From Frigoribacterium sp. ACAM 257 (lineage in GTDB: Bacteria > Actinomycetota > Actinomycetes > Actinomycetales > Microbacteriaceae), in contig NZ_VOLO01000003.1 of the NCBI RefSeq assembly GCF_007954365.1, forward strand, positions 1 to 64,000: a stretch of 64,000 nt of DNA, in the 5' to 3' direction. Below, piece after piece: positions 25,746 to 33,040 of this stretch; the stretch's first letter is position 1; every line of letters starts with the position of its first letter. The translations under genes and the position numbers were made by a program. The notes below the pieces were generated by a model. It ran no database searches. It had not been told where the DNA came from and saw nothing but the letters and a program-made list of their open reading frames with translations.

Positions 25746-26675
25746 TCAGCTCCCCGGACGGCTCGCCACCGCGAAGCGCTGGTTCGCCAGCACGGGCAGG
25801 GTGCGCCGTGCCGCCGCTACCTCGTCCAGGTCGAGGTCGACGACGAGGATCCCCGGTGCGGCGCCGAGCTCGGCGACCACGGCGCCGAACGGCGACGCGA
25901 CGAGGCTGTGCCCGACGCCGGTCGGCGACGCGCTCGCCGCGGCGGCCGTCGCCGCGTCCTCCGTCTCGGCATCGCCGGAGGCCCTGGCCGCCGCCGCGAC
26001 CGCCGTCGGGTCGGCCTGGCCCACGGCCACGACGAAGGTCGTGCTGTCGGCAGCCCGGGCCCGCGTCAGCAGCTGCCACTGGTCGACCTTGCCCGGCCCG
26101 TCGCCCCACGACGCGGCGACGACGCTGATCTCCGCGCCCGCCGCGGCGTTGGCGAGGAACAGCGCGGGGAACCGCAGGTCGTAGCAGGTGGCGAGGCCGA
26201 CGACCGCTGCGCGACCGTCGACGCCACCGCGACCGCCGCCGACGGACACGGTCACGGCCTCGTCGCCGCCGCCGACGGACACGGTCACGGCCTCGTCGCC
26301 GCCCTCCACCGAGTCGGACTCCGCGTGGCCGAACGCGTCGAAGAGGTGCACCTTGTCGTAGGCCGCGAGCTGTTCGCCGGCGGGCCCGGCCACGAGCAGC
26401 GTGTTGCGCACCCGGCCGTCCCGCCCCGGCGTGAACGTGCCGACGACGATCGTCACGTCGAGCCGCGCGGCGAGCTCGCGCACGGCGGAGGCCCAGGGCC
26501 CGTCGAGCGGCTCGGCCGCCGCGGCGAGGTCGGAGCCGAACGCCGTCATGGTCGCCTCGGGGAACACGACCAGCGAGGCTCCCTCGCCCGCCGCCTCCTC
26601 GACTGCCCTCTCGACCTCGCGGAGGTTGCGGGACGGGTCGCGGGTGCTCCAGATCTGGGCGAGGGCGATGCGCAT
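25746..26675 (-). CDS. Carbon-nitrogen hydrolase (nitrilase superfamily)
   Basis: Amide or nitrile hydrolase of 309 residues. The Glu-Lys-Cys triad is present: Glu40 in VVFPEATM, Lys108 in YDKVHLFDAFG, Cys164 in LATCYDLRFP. Between Lys and Cys, residues 125-146 are a perfect tandem duplication of an 11-residue unit containing DEAVTVSV, from a 33-bp DNA duplication. A Gly-rich stretch follows. The rest looks intact. It is close upstream of the amidohydrolase on the same strand, suggesting a shared amide-degradation role. Confidence 0.88.
   Translation of the reverse strand: MRIALAQIWSTRDPSRNLREVERAVEEAAGEGASLVVFPEATMTAFGSDLAAAAEPLDGPWASAVRELAARLDVTIVVGTFTPGRDGRVRNTLLVAGPAGEQLAAYDKVHLFDAFGHAESDSVEGGDEAVTVSVGGGDEAVTVSVGGGRGGVDGRAAVVGLATCYDLRFPALFLANAAAGAEISVVAASWGDGPGKVDQWQLLTRARAADSTTFVVAVGQADPTAVAAAARASGDAETEDAATAAAASASPTGVGHSLVASPFGAVVAELGAAPGILVVDLDLDEVAAARRTLPVLANQRFAVASRPGS
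26238..26303. repeat. Exact 33-bp tandem duplication inside the nitrilase gene
   Basis: Two adjacent identical 33-bp units (26238-26270 and 26271-26303), each containing GACGGACACGGTCACGGCCT. Being a multiple of three, the duplication keeps the reading frame and adds 11 residues. Complete identity suggests a recent event. Confidence 0.92.
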
Positions 26676-26777
26676 GCGCCCAACCTAGCCACGCCCGAGG
26701 CCGAGGCGTGAGGCCGTGACCTGGCCGCTCCCGCGTCGCGGAGGCCGGGCGGCCGGTCGCCGGATACAGTTCACGGC

Positions 26778-27320
26778 ATGATCGACCTCCCCGAAGGCGA
26801 GCTGCGCGAGCGGCTGTCCACCGCCCTGTCCGTGCCTCGCTGGGTCGACGAGGTGGCCGGCCGGGCTCCCTTCGCCGACGTCGACGCCCTCCTCTCCGCC
26901 GCGCGCCGTGCGGGCGGGACGCTCACCCCGGACGAGGTCGACGAGGCGCTCGAGCAGCACGACCTCGTCGCCGTGCCCGCGACCGGCGACGCCGGCGCCG
27001 ACGAGTACGGCCGTCGCGAGGAGCGTGCCGCCCACGAGACCGACGACCCGCAGGTCGTCAAGGCCCTCGCCGAGGGAGGCGCGGTGTACGAGGAGCGCTT
27101 CGGCCGGGCCTTCGTCATCCGCACGGCCGGGCGCAGCCGCGACGAGGTCGTCGCCGAGCTCGACCGTCGCCTCAAGCTCGACGACGAGGCCGAGAAGCAG
27201 GAGGTGGGGGGCCAGCTGGTCGAGATCGCCCTCGTCCGCCTCCGCCAGGTCTTCGCCTCCCGCACCGCCGAGACCGGCCGCGGCGCCGAGACGGCGTCGC
27301 CGGTGCGGCCCGTCGCCTGA
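26778..27320 (+). CDS. OHCU decarboxylase-like protein (purine degradation)
   Basis: Resembles 2-oxo-4-hydroxy-4-carboxy-5-ureidoimidazoline decarboxylase, which makes allantoin in urate degradation. SVPRWVDEVAGRAPFADVDA, GGAVYEERFGRAFVIRTAGR and IALVRLRQVFA match the family in order; 180 residues is the usual size. The normal HPxIG active-site motif is degenerate (QHDLVAV; His61 kept, Pro and Gly lost), and the EQ that follows reads ER. It may therefore be an altered or weak enzyme. Convergent with the DUF1275 gene across a hairpin; divergent from the nitrilase. Confidence 0.7.
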   Translation: MIDLPEGELRERLSTALSVPRWVDEVAGRAPFADVDALLSAARRAGGTLTPDEVDEALEQHDLVAVPATGDAGADEYGRREERAAHETDDPQVVKALAEGGAVYEERFGRAFVIRTAGRSRDEVVAELDRRLKLDDEAEKQEVGGQLVEIALVRLRQVFASRTAETGRGAETASPVRPVA

Positions 27321-27347
27321 CCCGCGCGACGGGCCGGGTCGCGCGGG
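27321..27347. terminator. Convergent terminator hairpin
   Basis: CCCGCGCGAC (27321-27330) pairs perfectly with GTCGCGCGGG (27338-27347). It begins directly after the OHCU-like stop codon and ends before the DUF1275 stop, serving both strands. Confidence 0.6.
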
Positions 27348-27350
27348 GGC

Positions 27351-28103
27351 CTACTTCGTGACGGCTCCGGTCGACGTGGCCGCCGCCTCCTCAGCTGCTG
27401 CTGCCTCGGCCGCCGCGGCGAGCTCGGCACGTCGGGCCCGGAGGAGGTGCCCCGCCAGCGCGACCAGCATCGTGAGACCGCCGGCGACGGCCATGCCGAC
27501 GCCGATGTGGACGTTCAGCAGCAGCGCCCCGGCCGAGGCGCCGGCGAGGATGGCCAGCACCGCGAGGACGCGACGACCGGCCCGCGTCCCGTCGCCCCCG
27601 GCCAGGCGTGAGTCGGACGCGAGCCCGACGATGGTCGAGGTGACGACGATCGTCGTGACGTCGGCGACGGCGAGCCGGCGGGCGCTGGCGGCCTGCAGCC
27701 CCATCGCGAGCCCGAGCAGGCCGGTGACCGTGTAGGCCCAGGGCGTGCCCTCCTCGGGCGTGACCGCGAAGGAGGCGACGCCCAGCCCGACGAGGAGAGC
27801 GCCCGTGCACGAGAACGTGACGGTGCTGCGTCCGGACCAGCCGATGCGTGCGCCGCGCAGCACGCGGCCGCCGACGGCCGCGCCGAGCAGGAAGGTCGCG
27901 AGGGCGATGACCGGGCCGAGGATCGGCAGGCCGTCGGCCTGGGCGATCGCCATGCCGAGGATGACCACGTTGCCCGTCATGTTCGCCGTGAAGACGCGGT
28001 CGAGGCCGAGGTAGCCGACGGCGTCGACGATTCCCGTCGAGAAGGTCAGGGTCAGCATCATGACGAGGTGCATCCTCGGCTGGTCGTCGCGCAGTCGTCT
28101 CAC
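27351..28103 (-). CDS. DUF1275 (YoaK-type) membrane protein
   Basis: A 250-residue integral membrane protein of the YoaK/DUF1275 family with about six helices; its function is unknown. TGIVDAVGYLGLDRVFTANM and TGNVVILGMAIA are the family signature. ADVTTIVVTSTIVGLASD is the second conserved block. The C-terminal 25 residues are Ala/Glu-rich. GTG 28103 has GAGAGGA upstream and fits the family start. Promoter space is shared with the divergent glutaredoxin gene. Confidence 0.85.
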   Translation of the reverse strand: MRRLRDDQPRMHLVMMLTLTFSTGIVDAVGYLGLDRVFTANMTGNVVILGMAIAQADGLPILGPVIALATFLLGAAVGGRVLRGARIGWSGRSTVTFSCTGALLVGLGVASFAVTPEEGTPWAYTVTGLLGLAMGLQAASARRLAVADVTTIVVTSTIVGLASDSRLAGGDGTRAGRRVLAVLAILAGASAGALLLNVHIGVGMAVAGGLTMLVALAGHLLRARRAELAAAAEAAAAEEAAATSTGAVTK

Positions 28104-28223
28104 GGCGGTCCTCTCGTGGTGAGCCGCCAGTATCCCATCGAGGCCGGCCCTCGTGAGCGACAGGTGTCGAGCGACGGCCAGCCGCGGCGGAGGTGCCGGA
28201 GGTGCCGCGCGTACGATGGACGC

Positions 28224-28478
28224 ATGTCCGACGCAGCCCCCGACCGCATCCTCATGTTCGGCGCCGAGTGGTGCCGCGACTGCCGCCGCTCCAAGGCGCT
28301 GCTCGACCGCGAGGGCGTGGCCTACGACTACGTCGACCTCGAGTCGGTCGACGACGGGGCCGACCGGGCGTTCGCGATCAGCGGCCGCACGCAGATCCCC
28401 GTGGTCGTGTTCCCGGACGGCAGCCACCTGGTGGAGCCGTCGGACGCCGAGCTCTCCGCGAAGCTCCCGCTCGACTGA
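28224..28478 (+). CDS. Glutaredoxin-family protein
   Basis: An 84-residue thioredoxin-fold protein with redox motif CRDC (Cys17, Cys20) in FGAEWCRDCRRSK. The cis-proline region is TQIPVVVFPDGSHL. This mycoredoxin/glutaredoxin-like class is common in actinobacteria. ATG 28224 gives a normal compact domain. It is a single gene, divergent from DUF1275. Confidence 0.87.
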   Translation: MSDAAPDRILMFGAEWCRDCRRSKALLDREGVAYDYVDLESVDDGADRAFAISGRTQIPVVVFPDGSHLVEPSDAELSAKLPLD

Positions 28479-28546
28479 TCTCGGCCCGGAGCGACCTCGG
28501 CCGACCGGCTGAGGCGCGGCGGGCGCCGAGCCGCGACGCTGGAGGC

Positions 28547-28955
28547 GTGACCTCGACACCGGATCCTGTCCCCGTGGCCGTCCCCGCGCCTCCTGCAGCT
28601 GGTCTGCCCCGGGGCTCGCGCCCGCCACCACCAGGGCCCCCGTCGCCTACAGCGGCCCCGTCACGGCGGCGGACCGGTTCGTGGCCCCGGACCTGCTCCG
28701 CGGGATCGCCCTGCTCGGCATCGCGCTCGCGAACAGCGTGTACTACGTGACCGACCGCGTCACGGGGTCCCTGGCCCGTCCGGTCGACGGCAGCACCGGC
28801 GACCACGTGGCCGACGTGCTCGTCGGCACCTTCGTCGACAACCGCTCGTTCCCGCTCTTCACCCTGCTCTTCGCCTACGGCTTCACCGTGCTCGTGCAGC
28901 GCCAGGCCGCCCGCGGAGTGCCCCGTGCCCGGGCTCGTCGGCTGGTGGGTCGGCA
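28547..28955 (+). pseudogene. Frameshifted and truncated DUF418/YeiB-type membrane protein gene
   Basis: GTG 28547 after GGAGG opens a frame with a Pro-rich N-terminus. Near 28610-28640 the coding signal moves to another frame. There FVAPDLLRGIALLGIALANS, VDNRSFPLFTLLFAYG and VQRQAARGVPRARARR are unmistakable for the first two helices of DUF418/YeiB proteins. The family match ends near 28955, about a third of the normal 380-residue length, and is replaced by a hairpin and a GC-rich tract. Two independent lesions make a non-functional relic most likely. Confidence 0.78.
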
Positions 28956-29028
28956 CGCAGGAGGCGCGCACCGCCTCCGTGCTCGTCCCCACCTCGGCGC
29001 CGTGCCGGACAGCGAGCCGCGATGCAGG

Positions 29029-29078
29029 GGAAAAGGGACGTCGCAGACGTGGGCCCACGCCTGCGACGTCCCTTTTCC
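29029..29078. terminator. Long near-perfect hairpin, probable bidirectional terminator
   Basis: 25-base arms (29029-29053, 29054-29078) pair with one mismatch and meet at GTGGGCCCAC. The outer ends are GGAAAAGGG and CCCTTTTCC, giving a T-run on both strands. It sits where the DUF418 pseudogene breaks off and before the convergent epimerase gene. Confidence 0.75.
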
Positions 29079-29083
29079 GGTAG

Positions 29084-29160
29084 GAAGCCCCGCCCCGCCC
29101 CAGCCCGGCCCGCCCCGCCCCGGCCCGCCCCGCCCCGGCCCGGCCCGGCCGGCCGGGAGG
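29084..29160. repeat. CCCCGGCCCGC low-complexity tract
   Basis: About 77 bases of irregularly repeated CCCCGCCCCGGCC units just beyond the epimerase stop. Similar short tracts lie at 1-24 and 43495-43531. It could be replication-slippage-prone DNA; no coding potential is evident. Confidence 0.7.
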
Positions 29161-29163
29161 CCC

Positions 29164-30129
29164 TCAGCGTCGGCGGCGCTCCGCGACGATCTGCTTGACG
29201 GCCGCGTCGAGGTGCGGGTGGACGAACTCGTAGCCGCCCTCGACCAGCCGCTCGGGCACGACCCACCGGCTCTTCAGCACGAGCTCGGTCTCCGTGCGCA
29301 GCACGGCGGTGCCGAGCTCGAGCATCCAGCGCGTCGCGGGCAGCCCCACGGGGATGCCCACGGCGCGGCGCAGGATCGCCATCATCGACCTGTCGTCGCT
29401 CGGGTTCGGCGACGAGAGGTTCACGACCCCGTCGACCTCGTCGTGCTCGCGCAGCCAGTCGATCGAGCCGAGGACGTCGTCGACGTGGATCCAGCTGAAC
29501 TTCTGGCGACCGCCTCCCGCGCCCTGGCGGTGGTGGGTGCCGGCCGCGAGTCGCGCCTTCGTCGCCGGCCAGGGCCCGTCGAGCTGCGGCCCGCCGAGGC
29601 CGACCCGGGCGAGGGCCATCAGCGGCACCAGGGCGCTGCCGTCGCCGAGGACGATCGCCATCCGCAGGGCGACTCGACGCGTGCCGGGCAGCTCGCCGGC
29701 GAAGAACTCGCGCTCCCAGCTCGTGGCGACGTCCACCGAGAAGCCCTGGCCGAGCTCGCCCGTCGACTCCGTCATCGGGCGGTCCTCGGCGTGCCGGTAG
29801 ATCGTCGCGGTCGACGAGTTCAGCCAGAGCCGAGGAGGCGCGGCGCAGGCGAGCACCGCCTCCCTCAGCTCCCGGGTCGTCTCGACCCGTGACCGCATGA
29901 TCTCGGCCCGGTTCGCCGGGCCGTACCGGCAGTTCACGCTCTTGCCCGCCAGGTTGACGAGCAGGTCGGCGCCGTCGAGCAGGCGGGTGATCGCGGCGGT
30001 GTCGCCCCAGCGGGCGTCGGGGCCCGAGCGGCCGATCTCGCTGACGCGGGCGCCGCGGGCGCGCCACGCGGCGGCGAGGTGCTGGCCGATGAAGCCGGAC
30101 GCCCCGGCGATGACGATGTGGTCGGTCAC
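29164..30129 (-). CDS. TIGR01777-family NAD-dependent epimerase/dehydratase-like protein
   Basis: Rossmann-fold protein of 321 residues. The nucleotide-binding motif is GASGFIGQHL; LVNLAGKSVNCRYG and SSTATIYRHAEDRPMTE are diagnostic of the YfcH/TIGR01777 group. The C-terminal domain (DUF1731) includes VVPERLVEGGYEFVHPHLD. GTG 30129 overlaps the stop codon of the DUF4166 gene upstream, so the two are coupled. The exact substrate is unknown for this family. Confidence 0.88.
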   Translation of the reverse strand: MTDHIVIAGASGFIGQHLAAAWRARGARVSEIGRSGPDARWGDTAAITRLLDGADLLVNLAGKSVNCRYGPANRAEIMRSRVETTRELREAVLACAAPPRLWLNSSTATIYRHAEDRPMTESTGELGQGFSVDVATSWEREFFAGELPGTRRVALRMAIVLGDGSALVPLMALARVGLGGPQLDGPWPATKARLAAGTHHRQGAGGGRQKFSWIHVDDVLGSIDWLREHDEVDGVVNLSSPNPSDDRSMMAILRRAVGIPVGLPATRWMLELGTAVLRTETELVLKSRWVVPERLVEGGYEFVHPHLDAAVKQIVAERRRR

Positions 30130-30779
30130 GATGCTGTTCCCCCTGTGTCGTCGGGCTCGACCGAGTAGTCGAAGTGGCCCGTGTACTCGTAGATCCTGCC
30201 GACGAGCGGCGCGTCCAGGGTCACCGAGACCCGTTGACGGCCGACGGCCTCGTCGAACTCCTCCGTCAGCGAGACCCGTGGCGAGACGGCGGCGGGAAGC
30301 GCCACGGATCGTCGGCCGACACGGAGGCGCATCGCGCCCGACGTCATCGTCAGGGCCCCGTCGCGGGCGTGCGCGACGAGATCGGCCGACCAGCGCCTCC
30401 GGTGCCCGAGGTGGTCGACGAGCCCGGACGGGGTCGCGGTGACGGCGTCGACCATGCGGCGCTCGCCCGACGCGAACCGGAACGTCCGGACCGCCCGGAC
30501 CAGGGGAGCGCCCGAGTCGTCGACGCCGGGCCGGTTCGTCACGGCGAAGGGCACGTCGTGCTGCCACGCGGCGAAGAGCACGCCCTGGCGGCCGAGCACC
30601 CACAGCACGGGCCAGAGCCAGCGCCGCGGCGTGCCCGCGCGGGCGAAGACGCCCTGGCCGCGTCCGACCGATCCGGCCGGGATCGCCCGGAAGTACGGCA
30701 GGAGGCGCGGGTGCAGCCCCGAGAGCGCCTCGCCCGCGGCGGCCTCCCACGGAGACTGCGGGGCAGGGACGTCGGGCAC
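30126..30779 (-). CDS. DUF4166-family protein
   Basis: A 217-residue protein with LHPRLLPYFRAIPAGSVGRG near the start and FRFASGERRMVDAV in the middle, both characteristic of DUF4166. It is often found beside or fused to TIGR01777 proteins, as here where the two genes overlap by four bases. A hydrophobic patch near residue 60 (WPVLWVLGRQGVLFAAW) may associate with the membrane. Function unknown. Confidence 0.8.
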   Translation of the reverse strand: MPDVPAPQSPWEAAAGEALSGLHPRLLPYFRAIPAGSVGRGQGVFARAGTPRRWLWPVLWVLGRQGVLFAAWQHDVPFAVTNRPGVDDSGAPLVRAVRTFRFASGERRMVDAVTATPSGLVDHLGHRRRWSADLVAHARDGALTMTSGAMRLRVGRRSVALPAAVSPRVSLTEEFDEAVGRQRVSVTLDAPLVGRIYEYTGHFDYSVEPDDTGGTAS

Positions 30780-30814
30780 GACCCGAGCCTAGGCCCGGCC
30801 GCTACCCTCGCGGC

Positions 30815-31672
30815 ATGGACACCGCCGCGCCGCACGCCCTCGTCTCCGTCGCCGAGCTGGAGCGCTCGCTCCGCGGCGATCGTCCGCCGCGCCTCCTCGA
30901 CGTGCGCTGGCGGCTGGACCGCCCCGACGGCAGGCCGGCCCACCGCGAGGGCCATCTGCCGGGTGCCGTCTACGTCGACCTCGGGGCCGAGCTCGCGGGG
31001 CACGGCCTCGCGGCGACGGAGGGACGTCACCCCCTGCCCGCGCCGGACGACCTGCAGCGGTCCGCCCGCAGCTGGGGGCTGCGCGAGGGCGAGCCGGTCG
31101 TGGTCTACGACGACCTGGGCGGCCAGTCCGCGGCGCGGGCGTGGTGGCTGCTCCGTGCCTCGGGACTCGCCGACGTGCGGCTGCTCGACGGCGGGCTCGG
31201 GGCCTGGACGGCGGCCGGCCTGCCGCTCGAGGCGGGCGACGTCCGACCGGAGCCCGGCGACGTCGTGCTCGACTCTGCGCAGCTGCCGACGATCGACGCG
31301 GACGAGGCCGCCGCGTTCCCGTCGCAGGGCGTCCTCGTCGACAGCCGCGCGGGGGCGCGGTACCGCGGCGAGGTCGAGCCGGTCGACCCGCGCGCGGGTC
31401 ACGTGCCGGGAGCGGTGAGCGTCCCGACCTCCGGCAACCTGGGCGCCGCCGGCCTGTTCCTCGGCCCCGAGGCGCTGCGCGCGAGATACGAGGAGGCGGG
31501 CGTCCGGCCGGGCGAGCCGGTCGCGGTCTACTGCGGCTCGGGCGTCACCGCGGCGCACGCCGCCGTCGCGTTGACCGTCGCCGGCTACGCCCCCGTGTTG
31601 TTCCCGGGGTCGTGGAGCGCGTGGTCGTCCGACCCCGATCGGCCCGTCGCCACGGGGGCCGAGCCCGGCTGA
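30815..31672 (+). CDS. Sulfurtransferase (thiosulfate/3-mercaptopyruvate type)
   Basis: Two tandem rhodanese domains, 285 residues. The N-terminal domain is inactive by position, as usual. The C-terminal one carries the catalytic Cys240 in VYCGSGVTAAH; the CGSGVTA loop is the mercaptopyruvate-sulfurtransferase-type version. LLDVRWRLDRPDG, HLPGAVYVDL and HVPGAVSVPT mark the two domains. It acts in sulfur transfer or cyanide detoxification in the cytoplasm. Single gene, divergent from DUF4166. Confidence 0.92.
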   Translation: MDTAAPHALVSVAELERSLRGDRPPRLLDVRWRLDRPDGRPAHREGHLPGAVYVDLGAELAGHGLAATEGRHPLPAPDDLQRSARSWGLREGEPVVVYDDLGGQSAARAWWLLRASGLADVRLLDGGLGAWTAAGLPLEAGDVRPEPGDVVLDSAQLPTIDADEAAAFPSQGVLVDSRAGARYRGEVEPVDPRAGHVPGAVSVPTSGNLGAAGLFLGPEALRARYEEAGVRPGEPVAVYCGSGVTAAHAAVALTVAGYAPVLFPGSWSAWSSDPDRPVATGAEPG

Positions 31673-31717
31673 CCGGTCGGGGGAGCAGCCGAGCCGAGCT
31701 GGTCGAGGAACGTGCTC

Positions 31718-31812
31718 ATCCAGGATCGGGCTCCGCCGTTCTCCTGATCCGTGCACGGATCAGGACGCTGAATCCCCCCGCCGCGCAGCTCAGGCCCCGC
31801 CTTCCTGAATGG
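31718..31812. repeat. TCAGGA/GTGCACG repeat, copy C (inverted orientation)
   Basis: Contains a perfect 24-base palindrome at 31742-31765 whose centre is CCGTGCACGG and whose ends are TCCTGA/TCAGGA. The far edge reads CTTCCTGAATGGGGAGG, the inverse of the CCTCCTCATTCAGGAA boundary of the other copies. It lies between the convergent sulfurtransferase and DUF1508 genes, so termination is a possible role. Confidence 0.8.
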
Positions 31813-31834
31813 GGAGGGGCGGAGGAGGCGCGGG

Positions 31835-32041
31835 TCAGTCCGCGTGCGTCGGCGAGGGCTCCAGCGTGCGGTCGTCCACGATCGCGTCGACCGCTGTGCG
31901 GCGCACGGAGTCGATCCCGTTGAGCGCGGACCCCTTCTGTCGGTAGCCCTCCGAGGTCGCGATCACCTCGCCGTTCGCGGCGGCGAGCACGAAGCGGTAC
32001 TCGCCCGACTCGCCCTGGGTGACGATGAACTTGCCGGCCAT
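31835..32041 (-). CDS. DUF1508 (YegP-type) protein
   Basis: A 68-residue single-unit DUF1508 protein. MAGKFIVTQGESGEYRFVLA and NGEVIATSEGYRQKGSALNG are the characteristic beta-strands. Family members are small soluble proteins of uncertain role. It has a good GAGGA ribosome site. The orphan transposase-like gene is upstream on the same strand, 119 bases away. Confidence 0.9.
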   Translation of the reverse strand: MAGKFIVTQGESGEYRFVLAAANGEVIATSEGYRQKGSALNGIDSVRRTAVDAIVDDRTLEPSPTHAD

Positions 32042-32160
32042 GGCGTCCTCCTCGCGTCCGGGGAGCGGCGTCTGCGCGCTCCGCGTCGCGTCAGCATAGG
32101 CAGCGCGTGTTTCGTCCGTGTCACGGGGACGACGACGTGATCCGGCTGTGCCGGTGCTGG

Positions 32161-32604
32161 TCAGTCGCCGACGAGCACTCCGATCGCGGCCTTCAGGGTG
32201 TCGCGGTCGCGACGGAGCTTGGCGACCTCGGCCTCGAGCTCCGCGACGCGATCAGCGGACGCCTGGTCGCCGCCGCCGGCCTTGTTGCTGTTCGTGCTGC
32301 CGGGCGGGCGACCGCGGCGCGGCGCCGGTGCGGCGGCCGGCTCGTCCTGTGCGTCGGCGTCGTCCCTCACGGCCGAGCCGTCCTCGGCGGTGTCGGCCGC
32401 CTCCTCCGCGATGACCGACGCGGCGGGTGCGTTGGCCTTCTCCCAGGCCCGGATCCAGCCACGCAGGGACTGCTCGCCGACCTCGAACTGCTCGGCTGTC
32501 TCGCGGATGATGGCGCGGTTGCCGGGCTCCGCCTCGCGGCGCTCCAGGACGCGGGCGAGGGACTGCTCGCGCGTCTCGTCGGTGTACTTCTGCTCGAAGG
32601 GCAT
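32161..32604 (-). CDS. Orphan transposase OrfA-like helix-turn-helix protein
   Basis: A 147-residue protein. KYTDETREQSLARVLERRE followed by ETAEQFEVGEQSLRGWIRAW is the helix-turn-helix of IS3-type OrfA transposases, and the C-terminal LEAEVAKLRRDRDTLKAAIG is the leucine-zipper helix that normally precedes OrfB. Between them is an Ala/Asp/Glu-rich linker of about 60 residues containing an AT-hook-like RRGRPPGS. No OrfB or terminal inverted repeats are visible nearby, so it may be a domesticated DNA-binding protein rather than part of an active element. Confidence 0.7.
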   Translation of the reverse strand: MPFEQKYTDETREQSLARVLERREAEPGNRAIIRETAEQFEVGEQSLRGWIRAWEKANAPAASVIAEEAADTAEDGSAVRDDADAQDEPAAAPAPRRGRPPGSTNSNKAGGGDQASADRVAELEAEVAKLRRDRDTLKAAIGVLVGD

Positions 32605-33040
32605 GTCGTGTCTCCGGTCGTGAGGAGGGCGGGGGAGCGGCCGCGTGCTGACGGCGCATCCATCGTCAGCTCGGGACCGTTGACGCCGACCGTACTGCAG
32701 TTTCGTGCGGCAGAAGTAGATATAGATAGAAACATGTAATGCGGACCATGGCGACGCTCGGCTCTCGACCATGCGGGCGTGCCGCGCGGCACGGCTGGTG
32801 GCACCACGGCCGGGATGATGCGATCGTGTCCACACGGCAGTGCATCGCTCATGAGGACATGTCATCATGATGCGCAGCACGCCAGCACGCCAGCACGTCG
32901 TCCGATGACACGGCCGTACGGCTCGCCCGCGCGGCTCGACCCCGGCACCGGCGCCTCCGAGGCGAGGAGGCGGTCGTCCAGTCGCCGCCGACCCGCCCGT
33001 CCTGAGGCAGATCACGGTGACGACGGCTTAAGGTGGCCGT
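32605..33040. other. Gene-free 436-bp region with AT-rich patch and short palindromes
   Basis: No convincing gene. An unusually AT-rich patch (32715-32740, containing TAGATATAGATAGAAACATG) fits a promoter for the divergent OrfA-like gene. There are perfect short palindromes GTGCCGCGCGGCAC (32779-32792), GACATGTC and CATCATGATG near 32855-32875, and an AGCACGCC repeat near 32875. The composition differs from the surroundings. Confidence 0.6.

Noticed and set aside
32161-33040. Complete insertion sequence around the OrfA-like gene
   Set aside because: No OrfB, no paired terminal inverted repeats and no target duplication could be found.
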